64,000 bases of DNA. Source: Flavobacteriales bacterium (GTDB lineage: Bacteria; Bacteroidota; Bacteroidia; Flavobacteriales_E; Vicingaceae). Each line of letters starts with the position of its first letter. Position 1 is the stretch's first letter. The stretch lies in contig JACJZD010000002.1 of NCBI GenBank assembly GCA_020635795.1, positions 186,001-250,000 on the forward strand. The letters run 5' to 3'. The position numbers and the translations under genes were made by a program. The notes below the pieces were generated by a model. It did no database searches, was not told the DNA's origin, and saw only the letters and a program-made list of their open reading frames with translations. This document shows, piece by piece, positions 42,760 through 52,746 of the stretch.

Positions 42760-44319
42760 ATGTCTGAAGTTTTAACAGCAAATACATTTGGAATTCAAGA
42801 AGCATTAAAGGCTTTAGGTTTAAAAGAAGTTAATGAAGGAACATCAACGGGGTCTAACAACTTTGGTGGAGGAGAATTGATTTCTTCATACTCTCCAACC
42901 GATGGTAAATTGATTGGAAAAGTAACCACAACTACTAAAGAAGACTACGAAAAGGTAATGAATGCTGCAACTAGTGCTTTTATTACTTTCAGAGCTATTC
43001 CAGCGCCACAACGAGGAGAAATTGTTCGTCAGTTTGGAAATAAATTAAGAGAGTTAAAAGAACCACTAGGTAAATTGGTTTCTTACGAAATGGGGAAATC
43101 TTTACAAGAAGGTTACGGCGAAGTTCAAGAAATGATTGACATCTGTGATTTTGCAGTTGGGTTATCAAGACAATTGAATGGTCAAACCATACCATCTGAG
43201 CGTCCTGGACACGTAATGAGAGAGCAATGGCATCCGATTGGAGTTGTTGGAATTATTTCAGCATTTAATTTCCCCGTAGCTGTTTGGGCTTGGAATACAG
43301 CTTTAGCATGGATTTGTGGAGATGTATGTGTGTGGAAAGCTTCAGAGAAAGCACCATTGTGTTCGGTGGCTTGTCAAAACATAATTGCAGCAATTTTAAA
43401 AGAAAATAAATTGCCAGAAGGAATTTCTTGTATCATTAACGGAGATTATAAAGTTGGTGAAATGATGACAACAGATGCTAGAATTCCATTGGTTTCAGCA
43501 ACAGGTTCAACCCGAATGGGAAGAATTGTTGGTACAACTGTTGCTCAACGATTCGGAAAATCTTTATTAGAATTAGGTGGAAACAATGCCATTATTATTA
43601 CTCCATCGGCTGATTTAAAAGTAGTAGTTCCAGGAGCTGTTTTTGGTGCTGTTGGTACTTGCGGACAACGATGTACTTCTACACGTAGATTAATTATTCA
43701 CGAATCGGTTTATGATAAAGTAAGAGATGCTATTGTTGGTGCTTACAAACAAATTAAAATTGGAAATCCATTAGATGAAACCAAACATGTTGGTCCGTTA
43801 ATCGATAAAGATGCTGTAAATACCTACTTAGCTGCAATTGAAAAAGCGAAAGCCGAAGGAGGAAAAGTATTGGTAGAAGGTGGTGTATTAAGTGGCGAAG
43901 GTTACGAGAGTGGATGTTATGTTAAACCTTGTATTATTGAAGCAGAGAATCATTTTGAAATTGTACAACATGAAACTTTTGCCCCAATTTTATATTTAAT
44001 GAAATACAAAGGAGAAGTTGAAAATGCTATTGAAAAACAAAATGGCGTTGCTCAAGGATTATCTTCTGCAATTATGACTAACGAAATGAAAGAAGCTGAG
44101 AAATTCTTATCATTCTCAGGTTCTGATTGTGGTATAGCTAATGTAAATATTGGTACTTCTGGTGCTGAAATTGGAGGGGCTTTTGGTGGCGAAAAAGAAA
44201 CAGGTGGTGGTCGTGAATCGGGTTCTGATGCTTGGAAAGTTTACATGAGAAGACAAACAAACACCATTAACTATTCTGATAGTTTACCTTTAGCACAAGG
44301 AATTAAGTTTGATTTATAA
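42760..44319 (+). CDS. Aldehyde dehydrogenase, ALDH7/antiquitin type (aminoadipate semialdehyde)
   Basis: Oxidises alpha-aminoadipic semialdehyde in lysine breakdown (family role), 519 residues from the ATG at 42760. Catalytic Cys lies in GTCGQRCTSTRRL and the Glu in LLELGGNNAI. The ALDH7 hallmarks GVVGIISAFNFPVAVWAWNTALAWICGD, NIGTSGAEIGGAFGGEKETGGGRESGSDAWKVYMRRQTNTINYS are complete. It is a single-gene unit between a promoter box and a perfect hairpin terminator. No other lysine-catabolism gene is seen here. Confidence 0.93.
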   Translation: MSEVLTANTFGIQEALKALGLKEVNEGTSTGSNNFGGGELISSYSPTDGKLIGKVTTTTKEDYEKVMNAATSAFITFRAIPAPQRGEIVRQFGNKLRELKEPLGKLVSYEMGKSLQEGYGEVQEMIDICDFAVGLSRQLNGQTIPSERPGHVMREQWHPIGVVGIISAFNFPVAVWAWNTALAWICGDVCVWKASEKAPLCSVACQNIIAAILKENKLPEGISCIINGDYKVGEMMTTDARIPLVSATGSTRMGRIVGTTVAQRFGKSLLELGGNNAIIITPSADLKVVVPGAVFGAVGTCGQRCTSTRRLIIHESVYDKVRDAIVGAYKQIKIGNPLDETKHVGPLIDKDAVNTYLAAIEKAKAEGGKVLVEGGVLSGEGYESGCYVKPCIIEAENHFEIVQHETFAPILYLMKYKGEVENAIEKQNGVAQGLSSAIMTNEMKEAEKFLSFSGSDCGIANVNIGTSGAEIGGAFGGEKETGGGRESGSDAWKVYMRRQTNTINYSDSLPLAQGIKFDL

Positions 44320-44331
44320 ACTTGATAATAC

Positions 44332-44375
44332 AATAAAAAGAAAGGCTTCCAATTTTGGAAGCCTTTCTTTTTATT
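44332..44375. terminator. Bidirectional terminator, 21-bp perfect arms
   Basis: AATAAAAAGAAAGGCTTCCA... and its exact complement are separated by two bases, with U-tracts on both strands. It serves the ALDH7-type gene and the first convergent metalloprotease gene, whose stop codon it just touches. Confidence 0.9.
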
Positions 44376-46464
44376 ACCTAACGATTAATTTTTCTAATCG
44401 AATATTTTCATCGGCATTAAACTCAATAAAGTATAATCCAGAAGCTAGTTTTTTTCCTTGATCAACCGTTAAGGTATATTTTCCAGCAGAAAAGCTATGG
44501 TCATTAACAATTGTTGTTACTTCTTTACCTAACACATCTTTCAAGGTAATTTTTAACGATTTTATATTTGAACTCAGTAAGTAAGTTAAAGTTGTATTAT
44601 TGCTACTTGGATTTGGGAAAATATTAATAAATTCAATTGGACTTTGTTCAGTAATTTGAGTTGAGATATCACTTATTAAATTAATATCATCTAAATAAAA
44701 ATTATTGCCTCCATTACTTTTAAAGTAGAATTTAAGCTTTACATTACTTGAAGCTGCTAAAGAAGCGTTGAAAACCAAATCATGTTCTTTCCATTGGGTT
44801 GTATCTGCAGGTATAAATGGCGAATTTGTTGCAGGAGCACTACTTAATACATTTGCAGATTTTATACCCACTATTTGCCAAGTTGATCCACAATCAACTG
44901 AAGAATATACTATAAGTTGGTCGTTACCTCCTGATAATTTTTTAGCATAAGCACTTTTCCAGTTAATTTTTGGATTTGGGATAGTAGATAAATCAAATGT
45001 TGAAGAGATTAGCTCAGTTATTGTTGATGAATTGTTAGTTATGTTGTTAATTTTAACACAATTATTTCCGCTATAAGATACCGAAGTTGTATGTTCCCAA
45101 TTATTTGCAGCAGTACCAAACGAAAACCAATTATTAGCGAAATTAACTGTGTTTTCAAAACCTTCAGAATAAGGCAAGAGATAATCAGCATTTATACTAC
45201 TAACAATAATAATACTATCTTTTTTATGATACCCTGAGCCAGTTGTTGTGCCAGGCTCGTTAATTACCGAATATACTCCCTTAGTATTATAAGTAATCGT
45301 TGGGTTTTGTATGTTGCTAAAAGAAGGTGTTCCTCCATTAAAAGTCCAATTCCATAAGGTTGGTGTTGCATTAAATGAGTTGTCAGTAAATGAAACTTGT
45401 TGTCCTTCACAAATAAATTTTTTGTTGTAATTGAAATTTGCAATTGGAGTGCAAATAGGATTTGCATCATAAGGATCAGCAGTACCGGTATTAATAAGGT
45501 TTGCTTGGCTACATAAAATATCTCTTGCTCCTATAGGTGAATTAAGCGCAGCATGCATTCGTTGTTTTTGCCCTTCGGTAAACATAAGGTCGCAAAAATT
45601 ATATTCCATGTAATTTTGAACATTATCAATAGAACCACATGAGCTTGCAGTAGCCAAACACCCTGTTCTTCCTATTGTGTTAGGGGTGTCTGCTACTTGG
45701 TCATCATCAAAACAATTGTTTGGGTCTTGGGGGTCATTACTGTCACCCCATAAATGAGGCAAATTCAAATAATGACCAACTTCATGAGTAACTGTGTTTC
45801 CTAATTGTTGAGCAATTAATACAATTCCTTCTGTTTCATCGGTTGTTGTACCAGGATAAAATGCATAACCACCTGCATCAAATGAGATTTTGGTGCCTTG
45901 CCAAATGTTTAAATATTTTATTGTCGGTGTATTCCAGGATGGTCTTATTGTTTCTTTTACAATTTCATCCATTGCATAAGTTAAAGTACTTTTGGTTCTA
46001 GTAATACCTTCTGTACAATTTCCATTGGGATCTAGTCTTGCTAGTCTAAATTCAATTTGACAATCAGCAGTAATTCCTGCAAATAATGGATGTACATTAT
46101 TAATGTCGGAATTTAACTTTTGAAAATCTTTATTTAACTCGGCAATTTCGTTTTGGATAGCTGCTTTAGAAATGTTCTCAGGACCATCGTTATGAATAAC
46201 ATGCCATACTACAGGTATAATATAAGTAATGGTTTTTTTACCACTAGCATCTATGGTTGTTTTACCGTAATTATTTTTTGTCCACTCTTGAGCAAAATTA
46301 TTTTGTTGATCCACTAATTGCTTAATTATTGGATTTTTTGCAATAATTTCATTGTATCGTTCTGATGTAGAGCACGACCTATAATTGATTCCTGAAACTT
46401 CTTGTTCTTGCGAGAAGCCAATTGTAGAGTATAAAAACACAATTAGAAATCCTATTTTTTTCAT
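44374..46464 (-). CDS. Secreted M43 metalloprotease with T9SS tail, paralog 1
   Basis: Exported zinc protease (pappalysin/cytophagalysin family), 696 residues. Signal peptide (about 1-18), propeptide region, catalytic domain with HEVGHYLNLPH near residue 228 and a Cys-flanked Met-turn (MEYNFCDLMFTEGQ). A PKD-like domain follows (WNWTFNGGTPSFSNIQNPTITYNTKGVYSV), then a jelly-roll domain (GFENTVNFANNWF to FYLDDINLI). The C-terminal type A sorting domain begins at IFPNPSSNN and ends LASGLYFIEFNADENIRLEKLIVR. It is the last of three tandem copies but has its own upstream terminator from copy 2. Confidence 0.93.
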   Translation of the reverse strand: MKKIGFLIVFLYSTIGFSQEQEVSGINYRSCSTSERYNEIIAKNPIIKQLVDQQNNFAQEWTKNNYGKTTIDASGKKTITYIIPVVWHVIHNDGPENISKAAIQNEIAELNKDFQKLNSDINNVHPLFAGITADCQIEFRLARLDPNGNCTEGITRTKSTLTYAMDEIVKETIRPSWNTPTIKYLNIWQGTKISFDAGGYAFYPGTTTDETEGIVLIAQQLGNTVTHEVGHYLNLPHLWGDSNDPQDPNNCFDDDQVADTPNTIGRTGCLATASSCGSIDNVQNYMEYNFCDLMFTEGQKQRMHAALNSPIGARDILCSQANLINTGTADPYDANPICTPIANFNYNKKFICEGQQVSFTDNSFNATPTLWNWTFNGGTPSFSNIQNPTITYNTKGVYSVINEPGTTTGSGYHKKDSIIIVSSINADYLLPYSEGFENTVNFANNWFSFGTAANNWEHTTSVSYSGNNCVKINNITNNSSTITELISSTFDLSTIPNPKINWKSAYAKKLSGGNDQLIVYSSVDCGSTWQIVGIKSANVLSSAPATNSPFIPADTTQWKEHDLVFNASLAASSNVKLKFYFKSNGGNNFYLDDINLISDISTQITEQSPIEFINIFPNPSSNNTTLTYLLSSNIKSLKITLKDVLGKEVTTIVNDHSFSAGKYTLTVDQGKKLASGLYFIEFNADENIRLEKLIVR

Positions 46465-46480
46465 GGTTTTTTATTTATAT

Positions 46481-46517
46481 AAAAAAAGACTCGAACAAAA
46501 TGAACGAGTCTTTTTTT
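46481..46517. terminator. Terminator between metalloprotease paralogs 1 and 2
   Basis: Perfect stem AAAAAAAGACTCG/CGAGTCTTTTTTT around an 11-base loop. It lies 17 bp after the stop of paralog 2, so paralog 1 must be transcribed separately or by readthrough. Confidence 0.9.
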
Positions 46518-46533
46518 AAGTTTAGTTTAACTA

Positions 46534-48633
46534 TTACTTAACGATTAATTTTTCAATTTTAACTTTATTGTCTGCATTGAATTCTACAAAATAAAGACCT
46601 GAAGCTAATTTTTTACCTTGGTCAATGCTCATGTTGTACTTTCCAGCGCTAAAACTTTGTCCGTTTACAATATTTGTAACTTCTTTACCTAAAACATCTT
46701 TTAATGTTATTCTTAAATTTTTTACTTCAGTTGTTAAATTAAAAGAAACGATTGCACTTTCTGATGTTGGGTTAGGATACACAATAAAGTTGTTTACTGT
46801 CTTTACTTCGTCTATACCTACAGTAGAAGCGTCACCAAAAACATTAATATCATCTATATAAATATTGTTTCCGCCATTGCTTTTAAAATAGAACTTAAAA
46901 CGTACATTACTTGAAGCAGCTAATCCAGCACTTAAAGTTTGTGTAAAGTCTTTCCATTGTGTTGGTCCTGAAGGAACGAAACTACTATTGGTAGCAGGTG
47001 CGCTAGCCATTGTTGATGCAGTCTTAATTGTAACAATTTGCCATGAAGCTCCACAATCAATTGAAGAGTATATAATTAATTGATCATTACTACTTCCTGT
47101 AGCTTTTTTAGCAAAGGCATTTTTCCAATTTAATTTTGGAACAGTCATTGATGATAAATTGTAAGAAGGTGAAATTAATTCTGTAACGTCATTAGCAGAA
47201 TTAAAAATATTATCAACCTTTACGCATTTAGATCCAGTATAGCCTAAGGTGTTAATTTGCTCCCAAGGGCTACCACTTTGAGCTGTTATCCACCAATCAT
47301 TATAAAAATCAACATCATTCTCAAAACTGTCGGCGTATGGAAGCGTATATTGTGCATTAATAGAACTAACAGTGATAATGTTGAATTTGTTTGCTAAAGG
47401 ACCCCATCCTGCTCCATTTCCAGCTTTTAAAGATGCGCTATAAACTCCAGCAGTATTATAATCAATAGTAGGAGTTTGTGCTCCTGATACATTAGGGGTT
47501 CCACCATTAAATGTCCAATCCCATTGTGTTGCTGTACCATTATAAGTGTTTATTTCATTAAAAGTAACTTGTTGTCCTTCACATAAATATTCTTTGTTAT
47601 AGGTAAAATCGGTCCCCATTAATATACATACAGGATTTTGAACATATGGATCATCGATTCCCGTATTAGCTCTATTTGTTGGAGACCATAAAGTACTTCT
47701 TCCTCCAACAGCGCTATTTAAAGCTGAATGCATTCTTGATTTTTGTCCTTCCGTAAACATTAAATCGCAAAAATTATATTCCATATAGTTTTGAACATTA
47801 TCTACAGAACTACATGAAGATGCTGTGGAAGTACAACCTGTTTGACCAATTGTGTTAGGAGTGTCAGCAACTCCGTCGTCAGAAGAGCAGTTTCCAGCAT
47901 CACCAGGAGTGTTAGAACTCCCCCAGCAGTGAGCTAAATTCAACCAATGTCCTACTTCATGAGTTACAGTATTTCCTAATTGAGCAGCTCTTAATACTAC
48001 GCCATCTCTATTGTTAGGAACAACACCTGGATAATAAGCATAGCCACCAGCACCACTACCTATAGCTTGTCCCATCCAAATGTTAAGGTAATATCTACCA
48101 TTTCTATTCCATGATGGAGCAATCGTTTTTGCCGATTCATCCATTGCATAAGTTATTACATTTTTAGTTCTCGTTATTCCTTCTGTACAATTGCCATCAG
48201 GGTCTTTTCTTGCTAATCTGAATTCAACTTGAACATCGGCAACTATACCAAGAAAAGCTGCATGTGCATTACCCCAATCTGGATTTAATTTTTGATAATC
48301 CTTATTTAATTCAGCTATTTCATTTTCTATGGTTGCCCTTGAAATATTCTCAGGACCATCATTATGTACTACATGCCAAACAACAGGTATTACATATAAT
48401 ATTGTTTTTTTACCAGTTGCATCTGTAATTATTTCGCCATAATGGTTTTTTGTCCATTCTAATGCATCAGCATGTTGTTGGTCCATTAAAGCTTTAATAG
48501 CAGGGTTATTATCAATAATTTCATTGTTGCGTTCGGCTGCAGAACACGATCTATAATCAATACCAGGAATCCCTTTTTGAGCATTAACACTTACACTAAG
48601 TGCAAGACCTATAATTAAATATATATTTTTCAT
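46534..48633 (-). CDS. Secreted M43 metalloprotease with T9SS tail, paralog 2
   Basis: A 699-residue protein of the same layout as its neighbours: signal peptide (to about residue 18), zinc site HEVGHWLNLAH, Met-turn NFCDLMFTEG, PKD-like domain, jelly-roll domain with GSSNDQLIIYSSIDCGASWQIVTIK, and type A sorting tail (VYPNPTSESA to FNADNKVKIEKLIVK). The jelly-roll and tail are nearly the same as in paralog 3, while the catalytic half is closer to paralog 1. This mosaic suggests exchange between copies. It ends at a hairpin terminator. Confidence 0.93.
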   Translation of the reverse strand: MKNIYLIIGLALSVSVNAQKGIPGIDYRSCSAAERNNEIIDNNPAIKALMDQQHADALEWTKNHYGEIITDATGKKTILYVIPVVWHVVHNDGPENISRATIENEIAELNKDYQKLNPDWGNAHAAFLGIVADVQVEFRLARKDPDGNCTEGITRTKNVITYAMDESAKTIAPSWNRNGRYYLNIWMGQAIGSGAGGYAYYPGVVPNNRDGVVLRAAQLGNTVTHEVGHWLNLAHCWGSSNTPGDAGNCSSDDGVADTPNTIGQTGCTSTASSCSSVDNVQNYMEYNFCDLMFTEGQKSRMHSALNSAVGGRSTLWSPTNRANTGIDDPYVQNPVCILMGTDFTYNKEYLCEGQQVTFNEINTYNGTATQWDWTFNGGTPNVSGAQTPTIDYNTAGVYSASLKAGNGAGWGPLANKFNIITVSSINAQYTLPYADSFENDVDFYNDWWITAQSGSPWEQINTLGYTGSKCVKVDNIFNSANDVTELISPSYNLSSMTVPKLNWKNAFAKKATGSSNDQLIIYSSIDCGASWQIVTIKTASTMASAPATNSSFVPSGPTQWKDFTQTLSAGLAASSNVRFKFYFKSNGGNNIYIDDINVFGDASTVGIDEVKTVNNFIVYPNPTSESAIVSFNLTTEVKNLRITLKDVLGKEVTNIVNGQSFSAGKYNMSIDQGKKLASGLYFVEFNADNKVKIEKLIVK

Positions 48634-48656
48634 GTTATTTTTGAATTAGTAGATTA

Positions 48657-50789
48657 TTATTGTACAATTAATTTTTCTATAGTTATTTTATTGTCAGCAT
48701 TAAACTCTATAAAATAAAGCCCGCTACTTAGTTTTTTTCCTTGATCAATACTCATGTTGTATCTTCCTGAAATGAAGCTGTGACCATTTACAATAGTAGT
48801 TATTTCTTTGCCAAGAACATCCTTTAAAGTAATTTTTAAATTTTGAATTTCAGACTTCAAGTCAAAAGCGATGAAAGCACTTTCTTTTGTCGGGTTCGGG
48901 TACACCGAAAAGTTGTTAATAGGTTTAAATTCATTAATGCCGACTGGTGAATCACCAAAAACATTTATGTCATCTAAGAATAAGTTGTTTCCTCCATTAT
49001 TTTTCAAATAAAACTTAAATCTAACATTTGAAGAAGAAGCAAGTCCAGCACTTAGTGTTTGAGTAAATGTTTTCCATTGAGCTGTCCCTGAAGGAAAGAA
49101 ATCAGCATCAGTATTTGGTGCACTCGACATTGTTGATGCAGTTTTTATCGTAACAATTTGCCATGAAGCGCCACAGTCAATCGAAGAATAAATGATTAAT
49201 TGGTCATTACTACTTCCAGTTGCTTTTTTAGCAAAAGCCGATTTCCAACTAAGTTTTGGAACGGTCATCGATGATGGATTGTAAGACGGAGAAATAAGTT
49301 GCGTAACGTCGTTAGGTGAATTGTAGTTGTTATAAACAATTACAGATTTAGTTCCAGTATAAGCTGCTGTAGAGGTTAGTTCCCAGTCTAAACCACTTAA
49401 TGTTTCTATTGTCCAATCATTGTTAAATTGTGTAGTATTTTCAAAACTATCTGAAAATGGCAATGTATACTGAGCAACAATGGAACTAACAGTTATTATA
49501 TTATTTTTAGAAACCGCAGGAGTGTAGTATCCAGCAGATGTTCCAGGTGAATATGTTGCGCCATAGCTGCCAGCAGTGTTGTAACTAATCACTGGAGAAG
49601 CAGCATTTGAAGCATTAGGCGATCCCCCAACAAAAGTCCAGTCCCATAAGGTTGGAGTTGCATTGTAAGTGTCAATATCGCTAAAAGTAACTTGCTCTCC
49701 TTCACAAACCTTAGTTTTATTATAGGTGAAATTTGCTCCCCAAGGAATACAAATTGGGTTTGTATCGTACGGGTCAGCTGTACCTGTAAAAGCTAAATTT
49801 CCAGCATTCCATAATTGTGCTAAACCCGTGGCAGTACTTGTAGAATTTAAAGTAGCCATCATTCTAGTTTTTTGATCTAAACTAAACATGTTTTGACAAG
49901 AATTGTAGCTCATGTAGTTCTCAATCTGGTCTACAACATTTCCACCATAAGGAGATCCTCCAGTATTGTCATTTGAGCAAGTGTTTTGATTAAAATCACA
50001 AGGAAAAGAAGATTCAAATACAGGAGGGGTGTCACAACAATAATCTCCAGAGCTACCACAACTTCCTCCACAACTGCTTTGAAAAGTATGGTATAGGTTA
50101 AAGCAATGGCCAACCTCATGAGTCAATGTTCTTTCTCCAGCTCCAAAGTTCTGGTTTACCATAACCACACCATAAGTATTATTTATTCCTGAGCTTGGGA
50201 ATTGAGCATAACCTGCCACATAAGATCCATCAGGATTTGAAGAGATTTCATCGATTACCCAAATATTAAAATATTTTTTACTATCCCAATAGCTTGTTGC
50301 CTTAACATTATCTCTAGGGTTAGGGTTTAAACTCAAAGGAGATTCGACTCTTACAATACCTTCTGTACAGTTTCCATTAGGGTCTTTTCTTGCTAATCGA
50401 AATTCAATATCTAAAGAAGTTGCATAAGGAGCAAATAAAGCTCGAGTCATTCCTGCATCTGGATTTAAACGCTTAAAATCTTGGTTTAATGTAGCAATTT
50501 GTGCTTCAATTTGTGCTTTTGAAACATAAGCCTGACCACCACTGTGTGTTACATTATGAACAACAACAGGAATGATAATTGTAGCTTTTTTGGCAACAGG
50601 GTCATAAGTTTGAGAAAAGTTTAATATATAATCTTCTAAGTCTTGTCTTTGTTGAATAATATTAGGGTTTTGTTGTTCTAATATTTGAGTTTGCTGATCT
50701 GTAAAACACCAGTTGCCTGATTTGTTTTGAGCCAACAAACTAGTAGAAATCAAGATTAGTAAAGAAAGAATTAGTTTGTTTGTCTTCAT
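48657..50789 (-). CDS. Secreted M43 metalloprotease with T9SS tail, paralog 3
   Basis: A 710-residue protein; zinc site HEVGHCFNLYH followed by a Cys-rich insert with four Cys in SCGGSCGSSGDYCC, not present in the other two copies and likely disulfide-bonded. PKD-like, jelly-roll and type A sorting domains follow (VYPNPTKESAFI to FNADNKITIEKLIVQ). First gene of the tandem set; paralog 2 starts 23 bp after its stop, so these two are probably one transcript. Confidence 0.92.
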   Translation of the reverse strand: MKTNKLILSLLILISTSLLAQNKSGNWCFTDQQTQILEQQNPNIIQQRQDLEDYILNFSQTYDPVAKKATIIIPVVVHNVTHSGGQAYVSKAQIEAQIATLNQDFKRLNPDAGMTRALFAPYATSLDIEFRLARKDPNGNCTEGIVRVESPLSLNPNPRDNVKATSYWDSKKYFNIWVIDEISSNPDGSYVAGYAQFPSSGINNTYGVVMVNQNFGAGERTLTHEVGHCFNLYHTFQSSCGGSCGSSGDYCCDTPPVFESSFPCDFNQNTCSNDNTGGSPYGGNVVDQIENYMSYNSCQNMFSLDQKTRMMATLNSTSTATGLAQLWNAGNLAFTGTADPYDTNPICIPWGANFTYNKTKVCEGEQVTFSDIDTYNATPTLWDWTFVGGSPNASNAASPVISYNTAGSYGATYSPGTSAGYYTPAVSKNNIITVSSIVAQYTLPFSDSFENTTQFNNDWTIETLSGLDWELTSTAAYTGTKSVIVYNNYNSPNDVTQLISPSYNPSSMTVPKLSWKSAFAKKATGSSNDQLIIYSSIDCGASWQIVTIKTASTMSSAPNTDADFFPSGTAQWKTFTQTLSAGLASSSNVRFKFYLKNNGGNNLFLDDINVFGDSPVGINEFKPINNFSVYPNPTKESAFIAFDLKSEIQNLKITLKDVLGKEITTIVNGHSFISGRYNMSIDQGKKLSSGLYFIEFNADNKITIEKLIVQ

Positions 50790-50967
50790 GTGTTTAGTTT
50801 AGTTAGAGAGTAAAATTAACCAATTACCTTGTACATTCGACGATAAAATTCGACTAAAAGTTGCATTCCTAAGGTTTTGAATAGTTGTTTGTTTATAAAA
50901 TATAATTAACCATGGTTAAAAGAACGCTTTAAAAGAATAGTATTGTATTGAAAAACAAACTAGAGCT

Positions 50968-51975
50968 ATGAAACAAATTAAAGTCTATACGATTTCGGTA
51001 ATTGTAATTGGATTAATGTTTTCTTGTGTTCCATCAAGGAAATATGAAGAATTAAATGCTAAATATAAAACATGCTCTGATGAAAATGCAAGTTTAAAGA
51101 ACTCAAATAAAGAACTTGAAGAGAAGTCGAACGAAATGTCGGTTTCTATTGAACAGTTGAAAAAAGCTATATCTGCTTTGGAGAAGGATACAAGTGTTAT
51201 GGGCAACTCATTACGATTAATGACTAGTAATTATGATAACATCAATAAAACCTACCAATTGTTGTTAGATAAAAACAATGAATTGTTATCAGGAAATAAA
51301 ACAACCACTGAAAAATTGATGAAAGATTTGCAAAAGACTCAGGAAGAATTGCAATCGAAAGAAGATGCATTGAGAACATTAGAAGGTTCATTAACTGCAA
51401 AAGAAGAAAAATTAAAAAAATTAACGGCTGATTTAGCTTCAAGAGAAAAGAGAGTAAATGAGCTGGAAGCAATGATTAATAGAAAAGATTCGTTAGTTAC
51501 GGCATTAAAAAATAAAGTAAAAGATGCTTTGCTTGGATTTGAAAACAATGGATTAACTATTCAACAAAAAAACGGGAAAGTGTATGTTTCATTAGATGAA
51601 AGTTTGTTGTTTTCGTCAGGAAGTTATGCTGTAGCAACTAAAGGGGTTGATGTGTTAAAGAAATTGGCAAAAGTATTAGAGCAAAATCAAGAAATTAATA
51701 TTTTAGTTGAAGGACACACTGATAATGTTCCTTTAAATGGAAAGGGCGACATTGCTGATAATTGGGATTTGAGTGTAAAACGAGCAACATCTGTGGTTAA
51801 AATCATTACTTCTAATAGTAGTGTTAACCCAAAAAGATTGACAGCTGCTGGTCGAAGTGAATATATACCATTGGATATGACAAATACTGCTGATGGTAGA
51901 AAGAAAAACAGACGAACGGAAATTATTCTTTCGCCAAAATTAGATGAGTTGTTACAAATGTTAGAGAGTAACTAA
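50968..51975 (+). CDS. OmpA-family lipoprotein with coiled coil
   Basis: Outer-membrane lipoprotein that binds peptidoglycan, 335 residues. The signal peptide ends in a lipobox-like MFSC (Cys20). A long coiled coil with heptad Leu/Glu/Lys pattern covers about residues 25-185. The C-terminal OmpA domain (about 200-325) shows VEGHTDNVPL, WDLSVKRATSV and the final NRRTEIIL. It acts as a spacer between the membrane and the wall. Its last 15 bp overlap the end of truB on the other strand. Confidence 0.9.
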   Translation: MKQIKVYTISVIVIGLMFSCVPSRKYEELNAKYKTCSDENASLKNSNKELEEKSNEMSVSIEQLKKAISALEKDTSVMGNSLRLMTSNYDNINKTYQLLLDKNNELLSGNKTTTEKLMKDLQKTQEELQSKEDALRTLEGSLTAKEEKLKKLTADLASREKRVNELEAMINRKDSLVTALKNKVKDALLGFENNGLTIQQKNGKVYVSLDESLLFSSGSYAVATKGVDVLKKLAKVLEQNQEINILVEGHTDNVPLNGKGDIADNWDLSVKRATSVVKIITSNSSVNPKRLTAAGRSEYIPLDMTNTADGRKKNRRTEIILSPKLDELLQMLESN

Positions 51976-52746
51976 AAGGGAAGTTACATCTATATTAGGC
52001 AAAGCATTTTCTACGTCAAAATCGCCAATTTTGGTTCTGCGAAGTTCGCTTAAGTGAGCGCCAGAATTGAGTCGTAAACCAAAATCTCTAGCAATAGAAC
52101 GAATATATGTACCCTTGCTACAAGAAATTTTAAATTTTACATGTAGTCCTTTTTCGTAGTTTGGAACCAAATTGATTCTGTCGTTTTTGTAATTTTCGTC
52201 AATCTTTACAGTATCTTTTAGCTCATTAATATTGGTTGAAAACCCTAGAATCTCAAACGATTTAATGGTGATTGTATTGGATTTTATTTCTACTTCTTCG
52301 CCGCTTCTGGCATACTCATAAGCTCGTTTTCCGTCAATTTTTTTTGCTGAGTGTATTGGGGCTGTTTGTTGTTGTTCTCCAAGAAATGATTTTGCTACCT
52401 CTTCAATCATTTCTTTAGTAATGTGGTTGGTAGGAAATTCTTCATCAACTTCTTTTTCTAAATCGAATGATGGAGTTGTTGCACCAATGGTAATGGTTCC
52501 AGTATATTCTTTGGTTTGAGCTTGAATTTCGTCAATTTTTTTGGTGAATTTCCCTATGCAAATAATCAAAAGTCCTGTTGCTAAAGGGTCGAGTGTTCCT
52601 GCATGACCAACCTTTATTTTTTTAAGGTCTAATTCTTTTCGTAATTGATAGTGAATTTTTTTTACCACATCAAACGATGTCCATTTTAATGGTTTATCAA
52701 TTAAAATGATTTGTCCGTTTAAAAATTTGTCTTGAAGTTGTTGCAT
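51961..52746 (-). CDS. truB: tRNA pseudouridine-55 synthase
   Basis: Makes pseudouridine 55 in the T loop of tRNAs. Catalytic Asp53 lies in GHAGTLDPLATG; KEYTGTITIG and the KISCSKGTYIRSIARDFG segment are family motifs. At 261 residues it has only a short C-terminal part, without a full PUA domain. Its ATG overlaps the uppP stop codon by one base, so the two are coupled; its 3' end overlaps the convergent lipoprotein gene by 15 bp. Confidence 0.96.
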   Translation of the reverse strand: MQQLQDKFLNGQIILIDKPLKWTSFDVVKKIHYQLRKELDLKKIKVGHAGTLDPLATGLLIICIGKFTKKIDEIQAQTKEYTGTITIGATTPSFDLEKEVDEEFPTNHITKEMIEEVAKSFLGEQQQTAPIHSAKKIDGKRAYEYARSGEEVEIKSNTITIKSFEILGFSTNINELKDTVKIDENYKNDRINLVPNYEKGLHVKFKISCSKGTYIRSIARDFGLRLNSGAHLSELRRTKIGDFDVENALPNIDVTSLLVTL

